Shown here: piece by piece, positions 1 to 6,100 of the stretch
Layout of the letters: each line of letters starts with the position of its first letter
Position numbering within the stretch: position 1 is the first letter of the stretch
Assembly (NCBI GenBank): GCA_014360855.1
Contig: JACIWP010000172.1
Location: forward strand, 1 to 7,152
Reading direction: 5' to 3'
From: Anaerolineae bacterium
GTDB taxonomy: Bacteria; Chloroflexota; Anaerolineae; JACIWP01
Length of the DNA: 7,152 nt
Position numbers and translations under genes: made by a program
Notes under the pieces: generated by a model
What the model saw: the letters and a program-made list of their open reading frames with translations, nothing else
Told to the model about the DNA's origin: nothing
Databases searched by the model: none

Positions 1-110
1 GCGCCCATCCCCCACAGCACCGACCTGCGGATAAATTTCCGCCGGGTCATCCGCCCGGGCCGCATGGAGCGCGGAATGGATTGCAGGGAAGCGCACCACC
101 CAGAGGGCAT
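1..110 (-). CDS. N-terminus of a Tat-exported protein (partial, runs off the left edge)
   Basis: Only the first 36 codons are in the window. The ATG at 110-108 is preceded by GGGAGG (123-118) seven bases upstream, which makes it the preferred start. Further in-frame ATGs lie at 65 and 50. About 20 residues in, the protein reads MTRRKFIRRSVLWGMG, a twin-arginine (RRxF-like) motif followed by the beginning of a hydrophobic core. That is characteristic of substrates of the Tat system, which exports folded, often cofactor-containing proteins. The mature protein lies outside the window, so its function cannot be told. It is on the same strand as the DUF6506-like gene, 71 bases downstream, with no convincing terminator between them, so co-transcription is plausible. 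The alternative start at 50 would give a more usual Tat leader length. An ordinary Sec protein with a chance RR pair is possible but less likely. Confidence 0.6.
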   Translation of the reverse strand, partial: MPSGWCASLQSIPRSMRPGRMTRRKFIRRSVLWGMG

Positions 111-117
111 GGGGAAT

Positions 118-123
118 CCTCCC
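118..123 (-). promoter_or_regulatory. Ribosome binding site deciding the start of the Tat-leader gene
   Basis: GGGAGG on the minus strand, seven bases before the ATG at 110. No comparable purine tract precedes the in-frame ATGs at 65 and 50, so this site favours the longer N-terminus. Confidence 0.6.
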
Positions 124-181
124 TTCCGGTGTGTTGTGTGCGGAAAAGAATGTGCCCGGAACGGCCGGCCCGCAGGGGATG

Positions 182-508
182 CTACCCGCGCTTTTCAAAC
201 CACCCTTCGCGAGCCATGACGTCCAGCACGACCGCGTTGCTGGGGGAGTCCCCCCGGGCGACGAACACGCCCACCTTCGGTCCCACCGCCTGTGCCAGCT
301 CCGCGATGTCATGGTGGGTGAAGCCGGGACAGAGAAGCACGGCGTGGATCCCCTCTTCGGCAACCAGCCGCCGGCAGACCTCCAGGGCCTGTGCCTGATT
401 TCGCACCACTTGCACGAAGAGCTGGTACATCGGCGTTTCCACTACGCTCTGATGTCTGTCCGGTTCGGCATCGGGAGCATGGGCCAGGAACAGCGCCTTG
501 AACGCCAT
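182..508 (-). CDS. DUF6506-like small protein, 108 aa
   Basis: A complete small cytoplasmic protein without signal peptide or membrane segment. The N-terminus MAFKALFLAHAPDAEPDRH, the central TPMYQLFVQVV strand, and the GIHAVLLCPGF segment with Cys60, Gly62, Phe63 and His65/His66 match my recollection of the DUF6506 family, in which an alpha/beta fold ends with a 'CxGF' turn and a following Val-rich strand. Its biochemical role is not known to me. The ATG at 508 is preceded by a strong GAAAGGGGG tract (526-518) nine bases upstream, lying inside the last codons of the small membrane protein; the two reading frames are only 6 bases apart. It therefore belongs to the same transcription unit as the membrane protein and probably the oxidoreductase. 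The residues after the CPGF turn (ARGDSPSNAVVL) should be checked against the family profile. Confidence 0.72.
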   Translation of the reverse strand: MAFKALFLAHAPDAEPDRHQSVVETPMYQLFVQVVRNQAQALEVCRRLVAEEGIHAVLLCPGFTHHDIAELAQAVGPKVGVFVARGDSPSNAVVLDVMAREGWFEKRG

Positions 509-514
509 CTGACA

Positions 515-661
515 TCACCCCCTTTCAAACCGCCGGGTTCCATATCGCAGGATAATCCCCAGCGCGAAGAGCGCCGTCACGCCGACCACGATCCAATAAG
601 AGGATAGAAACATTCCCATTCCCAACAGGGCAGACGCGACCGTATTGGACTTGGGTTGCAT
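515..661 (-). CDS. Small single-span membrane protein, 48 aa
   Basis: Not a family I recognise. The 48 residues contain one hydrophobic stretch (about residues 11-38, including MFLSSYWIVVGVTALFALG) and a basic tail RYGTRRFERG, predicting a single transmembrane helix with the C-terminus in the cytoplasm. It lies between the AOR gene (gap 23 bases) and the DUF6506-like gene (gap 6 bases), which suggests a linked job, perhaps a membrane tether or small subunit; that is inference. Start choice is doubtful. The ATG at 661 has no clear ribosome site and overlaps the -10 box of a promoter, so a transcript from that promoter would begin inside the reading frame and would have to use Met15 (619) or Met17 (613). 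A start at Met15 would leave 34 residues that still contain the whole helix. In-frame starts further upstream are possible but would overlap the AOR gene. Confidence 0.55.
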   Translation of the reverse strand: MQPKSNTVASALLGMGMFLSSYWIVVGVTALFALGIILRYGTRRFERG

Positions 662-688
662 TGTAGTGCGGGTCGCGTGCGCTGTCAA
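660..688 (-). promoter_or_regulatory. Sigma70-type promoter at the AOR stop codon
   Basis: On the minus strand, TTGACA (688-683), 17 bases, then TACAAT (665-660): a perfect -35, consensus spacing and one mismatch in the -10. The AOR stop codon TGA (687-685) is inside the -35 box, and the -10 overlaps the ATG of the 48-residue protein. Predicted transcription start is near 653. It would drive the small membrane protein (from an internal Met), the DUF6506-like gene and probably the Tat-leader gene independently of AOR. Confidence 0.6.
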
Positions 689-2583
689 GGGGAGCGCTTC
701 ACCCCCTCCTGCATCAGCGGCCAGGCCCATCCCACCCCCAGCTCAATCAGTTTGGCGCGGGTAGGGATGCCGGCGTCGTCCCACCCCATCATGGCATAAT
801 ACAACTGCAGGGACTCCCGGAACGCCTGCCGGTCCAGGGGCACTCCCTTCGGCGACGCCTCGATCGGCTCAAAGAAGCGCGCCGGCAGGGTATCATCCTT
901 CGCCGTCATCCCGCGCCGCACATTGACCGCCCGCGCCAATGTCACGCTCCGCTCCCCCACCTTCGTCAGCTCGAACATGTTGGTGTTCCAACCGGTGGCC
1001 GCCCGCACCGCCTCCGCCACCAGCGGGAAATCGGTCATGTAGGGCTGGCCAAAACACAGCTCCAGCACGTTAAACAGGCTCCACCAGTTCACATCATACA
1101 CAAACAGGCGCACCTTTTCCGGCGTCAGCTCGGTCGCTTTGATGGGGTCCAGGATGCCCAGGGAACGAATGCGGTTGAACATGGGGTTGGTCTCGTCCTC
1201 GTACCAGACATCGTGCACATTGTGGACGTGGTCAGCGCCCGTGGGCGAGACGGCGTAGCCCAGGCCGATCAGGTGCTTGGCACGCGGCTCATGCATGGGG
1301 ATCTCCTGGCCCTTCACATGCATGGCGTACTGCTCCGTGCCCCGCCCGATTTTCTGGGAAGCGCGGTACACGCCCTCCGCCAGCAGGTCGCCAAAGCCCT
1401 GGCGCTCGGCGATCATCTGGACGAGCCGCACCACCATGTCCCCATCGCCGAAGCGGAGTTCCAGGCCGCCCGTATCCTCTTTGGTCAGGAGGCCGCGCTC
1501 GAAACACTCCATGGCCCAGGCGATGTTCACGCCGGCAGAGATGGTATCGATCGTATAGGCATTACAGATCTCGTTGGCCTTGCACAGCGCCGCCAGATCG
1601 TCCACCCCCACCAGCGAGCCCAACGCCGCGCCGGTCTCGTACTCGGGGCCGCCGTACGTCGGGCTGATCTCATACGGATCATGCGCCTCCACCACGCGCT
1701 TGCACTTGTTGCGGCAGGCGAAACAGCTATCGCGGTCAATGAGCAGGGTCTCGGCCAGGGTGGCGCCAGTGATTTTGTGCGCGCCGGCAAAGGAGCCGGC
1801 ACGGAAGTTGTACGTCGGCAGGGCGCCGGCGGCGCTCAACGCCTCCAGGCTTCCAATAGTGCCCAGGTTGGCGTTGCATTCCTCCAATGACGGCCCCCGC
1901 TCCCGATAGGCCTGGACACAGCGCTGGATGCCGGCCGGATCCGCCACCGACACCTGCTTATGGGAGCCGCGCACGTAGATGCCCTTCAGCCGCTTGGAAC
2001 CCATGACCGCACCCATGCCGCACCGGCCGTAGAAATGGGTGATGTCATTGGCGATGCTGGCATAGCGCACCAGCTTCTCCGCCGCCGGCCCGATGGACGC
2101 CGATCGGATGCGCCGCTCGCCCAGCTCATCCTTCACCGCCTCCAGCGCTTCGGCGGTCTTCAGCCCCCACAGGCGCGAGGCATCGCGCAGTTCCGCCTGG
2201 CCATCGTGAATCCACAGGTAGACCGGCTTCGGGGACTGGCCCTGGATGACGATGGCGTCGAAACCGGCGAATTTCAGCTCCGCCCCAAAGAACCCGCCCG
2301 ATTCGCTCTCCCCATAGCCGCCGGTGAGGGGATTATAGGCGCCGGCGCTGTTGCGCCCGCTGTAGCCGATGGGCACACCCGTCAGCACGCCCGTGGCGAA
2401 AATCAGCGGGTTGTCCGGCCCCAGCGGGTCCGCATCGCGGGGCGCCTCCTTCAGCAGATAATAGGCGATGATGTTGCGCCCGCCCATATAGGTGCGGTAG
2501 AACTTGTCATCGGGGGATTCCGTCCAAATGCGGCCGTCAGAGAGGTTGACCCGCAGGATCTTGCCGACGTATCCGAACCCCAT
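685..2583 (-). CDS. aor: Aldehyde:ferredoxin oxidoreductase family protein (tungstopterin enzyme), 632 aa
   Basis: A full-length member of the AOR family, cytoplasmic enzymes that carry a tungsten (or molybdenum) bis-pterin and one [4Fe-4S] cluster and typically oxidise aldehydes to acids with ferredoxin as acceptor. The N-terminal domain (about residues 4-206) has MGGRN, NPLTGGYGESESGG and KFAGFDAIVIQG, the family's pterin-binding surface, then GRCGMGAVMGSKRLKG. The C-terminal domains follow from about 208. Cluster ligands are CFACRNKC (Cys287, Cys290, Cys294) and probably Cys510. Glu314 in GGPEYET and His452 in GADH align with the Glu/His pair near the metal in the Pyrococcus enzyme. The first DxxG-type pterin motif is kept in IDTISAG (345-351). 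The second, usually DxxGLC, reads FNVLELC here, with the Cys kept but the Asp and Gly absent. The ATG at 2583 has AAGGAGG six bases upstream. No separate ferredoxin subunit is adjacent. The true substrate (aldehyde, formaldehyde, aromatic acyl-CoA or other) cannot be told. Confidence 0.93.
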   Translation of the reverse strand: MGFGYVGKILRVNLSDGRIWTESPDDKFYRTYMGGRNIIAYYLLKEAPRDADPLGPDNPLIFATGVLTGVPIGYSGRNSAGAYNPLTGGYGESESGGFFGAELKFAGFDAIVIQGQSPKPVYLWIHDGQAELRDASRLWGLKTAEALEAVKDELGERRIRSASIGPAAEKLVRYASIANDITHFYGRCGMGAVMGSKRLKGIYVRGSHKQVSVADPAGIQRCVQAYRERGPSLEECNANLGTIGSLEALSAAGALPTYNFRAGSFAGAHKITGATLAETLLIDRDSCFACRNKCKRVVEAHDPYEISPTYGGPEYETGAALGSLVGVDDLAALCKANEICNAYTIDTISAGVNIAWAMECFERGLLTKEDTGGLELRFGDGDMVVRLVQMIAERQGFGDLLAEGVYRASQKIGRGTEQYAMHVKGQEIPMHEPRAKHLIGLGYAVSPTGADHVHNVHDVWYEDETNPMFNRIRSLGILDPIKATELTPEKVRLFVYDVNWWSLFNVLELCFGQPYMTDFPLVAEAVRAATGWNTNMFELTKVGERSVTLARAVNVRRGMTAKDDTLPARFFEPIEASPKGVPLDRQAFRESLQLYYAMMGWDDAGIPTRAKLIELGVGWAWPLMQEGVKRSP

Positions 2584-2639
2584 GGCGAACCTCCTTGCTC
2601 AGAATGGACTGGTGTTATGCTTGTCAGACCACTATGCCC

Positions 2640-2668
2640 AGTATAGCATGAGCGGTGGGTTTTGACAA
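2640..2668 (-). promoter_or_regulatory. Promoter of the AOR gene
   Basis: On the minus strand, TTGTCA (2668-2663), 17 bases, then TATACT (2645-2640) preceded by TGC, which gives an extended -10. Predicted start is near 2633, leaving a leader of about 50 bases before the ATG at 2583. Its -35 box overlaps the -35 box of the oppositely directed ridA promoter by five bases. Confidence 0.65.
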
Positions 2669-2690
2669 CCGCCCGCTCCAGGCGTATCAT
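2662..2690 (+). promoter_or_regulatory. Promoter of ridA
   Basis: TTGACA (2662-2667), 17 bases, then TATCAT (2685-2690): a consensus -35 and spacing with one mismatch in the -10. Predicted start is near 2697, about 35 bases before the ridA ATG and just upstream of its AGGAGG site. Confidence 0.7.
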
Positions 2691-2731
2691 CGCGGCAGTT
2701 TTGCTCATATCTTGCTGTCAGGAGGTGCATC

Positions 2732-3115
2732 ATGTCCCGCCAGGTGATCGCCACACCGAAGGCGCCGGCCGCAGTCGGCCCCTATTCCCAGGCCATCAAG
2801 GCCAACGGCTTCGTCTTCACCGCCGGCCAACTGGGCCTGGACCCCGCCACCGGCAAGCTGGTCGAAGGGGATGTCACGGACCAGGCACGCCAGGCCCTGA
2901 AAAACCTGCAGGCCATCCTGGAGGCCGCCGGCTCCTCCCTGGAACAGGTGGTCAAGGTCACCGTGTTTCTGAAGGATATCAACGATTTCAAACGGGTCAA
3001 TGAGGTATATGCGGAGTTCTTCACCACCCAGCCGCCGGCGCGTTCCGCAGTGCAGGTCGCCGCACTGCCCCTCGGCGGCCTGGTCGAGATCGAGGCCGTC
3101 GCAGTTGCCCCGTGA
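2732..3115 (+). CDS. ridA: RidA-family enamine/imine deaminase (YjgF/YER057c/UK114), 127 aa
   Basis: RidA hydrolyses reactive enamine/imine intermediates such as 2-aminoacrylate, released by PLP enzymes, before they damage other enzymes; family members are cytoplasmic trimers. The protein has the usual length and spans the whole family: APAAVGPYSQ at 11-20 (with Tyr18), FTAGQLGLDPATG, the helix with QARQALKNL, the VVKVTVFLKDINDF strand, then PARSAVQVAALP with the substrate-carboxylate Arg104, and VEIEAVAV with Glu119 matching the catalytic Glu of E. coli RidA. All the key residues of the active archetype are present, so it should be a working deaminase rather than a diverged Rid2-7 relative. 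The start is set by AGGAGG (2720-2725) six bases before the ATG. It has its own promoter, faces away from AOR, and ends just before a strong hairpin, so it is probably a single-gene transcript. Confidence 0.95.
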   Translation: MSRQVIATPKAPAAVGPYSQAIKANGFVFTAGQLGLDPATGKLVEGDVTDQARQALKNLQAILEAAGSSLEQVVKVTVFLKDINDFKRVNEVYAEFFTTQPPARSAVQVAALPLGGLVEIEAVAVAP

Positions 3116-3122
3116 CAAAAAG

Positions 3123-3151
3123 CCTCCCGCAGGAGCTCTTCCTGCGGGAGG
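3123..3151. terminator. Bidirectional intrinsic terminator between ridA and the large secreted-protein gene
   Basis: A perfect 12-bp stem (CCTCCCGCAGGA, 3123-3134, with its complement 3140-3151) closes a 5-base loop. On the plus strand it is followed by TTCTTTAT; on the minus strand it is followed by CTTTTTG (complement of 3116-3122), a better U-tract. It begins 7 bases after the ridA stop and 4 bases after the TAA (3158-3156) of the opposing gene, so it serves both convergent genes. Confidence 0.9.
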
Positions 3152-3155
3152 TTCT

Positions 3156-6100
3156 TTATCGGCCCCCGCCGGCGTATAAGAGGATAAGAGGCAGAAGGGT
3201 TCTCCCCATGCCGGCGCCCCGCAGAGCCACCATGCCGTCCGCAGGGTTCGCCGCGTTGCTGAAAATCACCAGCGTGTCGTTCCAAACGCCCGAGGCCGGC
3301 GGCGTGAAGGCGATGACGAAACTCTCGTACTGGCCGCGCGGGATGACCAAGGGAAATTCCGTCGGACGCGCCAGCCGAAAAGCCCTTCCATCCACGAACG
3401 ATGCGCCGGTGATGACAAGATTGGCACAGCCATTGGCAATGGGCGGAAAAGAGACCCACACCTCTTCCTGGGCTGTGCGGCCGGCCGGCAGGCTCCCGAA
3501 ATCAATGCTCCGGCGGGAGACAGCGATGCGTACCTCGCACGCCGGCGTGGCCGTCAGGGTGGGTGTTGGCCCCAGGGTGGCGGTCGCCGTCGGTGTGGCC
3601 GTGCTGGTAGCCGTGGCGGTCGGGGTGGGCGTGAAGGCCGGCGTGACCGTCCAGGTCGGGGTGGCCGTCTCAGTGGGCGTATAGGTGATCGTCGGTGTGG
3701 CCGTCCGGGTGACGGTCGGCGTCGGCGTGGAGGTCGGCATGACGGTGGCGGTCGGGGTGGCAGTAGGGATCACCGCCGGCACCTGGTAGACGATCTGCAG
3801 TTTCGGACGCGAGGCCGGCGAAACGGTATATTCGGAAGAGGCGAAGCGGTAATACAGGCTTCCCTGCCCCGGCCCCAGGAGCAGGACGCCGAAATTGCCG
3901 GCGGGATCCCGCACCCAATCCGCCACCAGCGAGGTGATATCGAAATTCAGCCACGTGTTGATGTTGGAGGCGGTCTGCACCGCCGCCGGGGTGGTGTCAT
4001 AATCACCGCCGGGCGTCTGCCAGGGGACGCCGGCGCGCGCCGTGTTCCACGTCGCCGCCGCCTCCTCCCAGGCTTTCGTCACCCGATGCACCGTGATCAC
4101 CATGGACTGGCTGGGATAGCGGTATGTCGGCCATATGCTCAATGTGGCCTGCAGGATCGTGGCGTACGGCGGGATGCTCGACAGGTCAAAGGCCACCAGC
4201 ACGCGCAGGGCATTATCGCCGCGCAGCCACAGCGCATCTTCCGCGCCGTGAGCCTGGTTGGGATTCCAGGCATCCAGGCTGGTGTCCCGGACGCCCTGGT
4301 AACCGTCCAAGCCGCGCTGGAGCACAATGGTGGTGGGCACCGGCGAGGCTGTCGGGGTCGGTGTATAAAGGGGGGTAGGCGTCGGCGTGGGAGTTGGGAT
4401 AAAGTAGCTGACGCTGAGGTAGGGGCGTTTGCCGGCATCCGCATATTCCCGCGAATATGCCGAATAGCGCACATAGGGATGCACGCCGGCCTCGCCTCGG
4501 ATCAACACGCCCTCGTTGGGCAGTGCGCCGCTGACCCACTCCTGCACCAGCGCGGTGATATCCCACGAGGCCCATCCTAGGCCCGTCAGGATGGTGATGG
4601 CCGCCGGCTCCCCGCGGCGGTCGCCCGGCACGCCGTTGGCCCCGCCGGCGGACCAGGCCTGCCCCACAGCCGCCTGTCCCCAGGTCGCCTCATGTTCCAC
4701 CCAATGACGATTCACGGCATACACCGCGGCGGTAATGGTATCCACGGCACTGCGCTCGCCGAAATAGAGATACATTTGGGCGCTGGTGATAATGGCATCC
4801 CGGGGGATTTCGGAAAGGTCAAAGCGCAGGAGGATCTCCTGCCGGCTGTCCTCCACCACTTGCAGCATAGGGTTGGCGCCAAAATTCACCCCAGGCTGAT
4901 ACAGGTCCAGGGTCGTATCCGCCTCGGCCAGGGCGTCATCGCGGCCGGTGGCCGGCACGGTAGGGGTGGAAGTGCCGGCCGGCGTGGCGGTCATGGTTGG
5001 CGTCGGCGTGCGGGTCGGTGTGACAGCGGACGAAGTAGCGGTGCGCGTCGGGGTGAGGGTCGGCGTGGACGTTGCTCCGCCGGCCGGGGTGGCGGTGGGC
5101 GTCGGGGCGGGAAGGAGCGCCGGCTGGCGCTCCACGACGACCATATGGATGATCTCGTCCCCATCGCCCCGGCAGTCAATGTGGAAATCGCTTCCACCGG
5201 CCCCTCGGTTGGAGAAGAGCGCATCGTAGAGCACGAAGCTCACCCGCTTCCATGTGCCCGTGTTGGTCTTATACACGATGCCGGCGCTCTCCGCCGGCGA
5301 GTTCGCGCCGTCGTACTTCAGCTCCCAGGCGTCATAGCCGCGGTCGAAGTAGGTCACCGTGATGGTCACCGGGGCAGTGGTGGTGAAGGCATCGTCCAGC
5401 TTGAAGAACATATAGGGGTTGCCGCTGGCCTGGTCGGTGCGGCGGGTGATCCAGCCCTCTTTCGTGCCGGCGAGGTAGCTCACGTTCACCTCGTCCACCA
5501 GCGATCCCTGCTGAATCTCGTATCCCTCGCAGTAGTCCTGGGCGGTGCGTGAGGTCTGCTGGGGGTTGCAAAAGCCGTCGCGCCAGGTGATGGCGCGCGT
5601 GTCGCCGCCAGGCACCGTATCGTCCTGGGTGAGCCATTCGCCGAAGTTGCCCCGCTCGGCGTACCAGTAAAAGCCGGATTCGCGCAGTGCCACCCAGGCC
5701 GCCGGCGCCGTGCTCACATCCTGGCCCAGCAGGCGGTTGGCGAAGCGCAGGATGTCGGCGTTGGCGGTGTCGGTGATGATCTGCCGGCCCAGCACCAGAT
5801 AATCGGCATGTTTCGCCAGCCCGCTCAGGATGCCCCAGTACGCCAGCGTGGAATCGGCGAGATAATAGGGGTACGTCCCCTCCCAGGCGATCGGGACCTC
5901 CGTCCAGTGGAGCAGGATGGGGTCGTAAGCCCCACATTGGTAGAGCGAATAGCCGGGATCGTTGATGACAGTGGCATCGGCGTCCGCGGCCAGCCCGTTG
6001 TGCTTCAGCCCCACTCCCAGCGAGGCGGCATAATTGGTGAACTCGCGGCGCTCGCAGGGCGAGAGGAAGCGCGGCGCGAACTGCAGGAACAGGGGCTTGT

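Noticed and set aside
111..181. Possible terminator between the DUF6506-like gene and the Tat-leader gene
   Set aside because: Only short imperfect GC pairings and a weak TTCCG/CGGAA pair are visible, with no T-tract after a stable stem.
131..607. Plus-strand open frame over the DUF6506-like and small membrane genes
   Set aside because: The minus strand has strong ribosome sites, close spacing and family-like sequence; the plus-strand translation looks like random composition.
1213..1890. Plus-strand open frame (225 codons) inside the AOR gene
   Set aside because: It is the complement of conserved AOR coding sequence, with low-complexity His/Ala/Arg composition and no family resemblance.
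1960..2646. Plus-strand open frame (228 codons) opposite the AOR N-terminus
   Set aside because: Antisense shadow; the AOR motifs on the other strand are continuous and intact across it.
2609..2650. ATGCT...AGCAT inverted pair between the AOR start and its -10
   Set aside because: Arms of only 5 bp with a spacing above 20 bp are expected by chance, and no wider symmetry surrounds them.
2705..3118. Minus-strand open frame opposite ridA
   Set aside because: RidA on the plus strand is complete with all family residues, ribosome site and promoter; the antisense frame has no features of its own.
3543..3770. Repetitive tract as a possible CRISPR or DNA-level repeat array
   Set aside because: Units are irregular triplet-phased codons for a Thr-Pro linker inside an intact gene; there are no constant repeats with unique spacers.
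4692..5552. Plus-strand open frame with a Gly/Arg-rich centre
   Set aside because: The Gly/Arg-rich part is the reverse complement of the Thr-Pro linker; no start signal or domain supports it.
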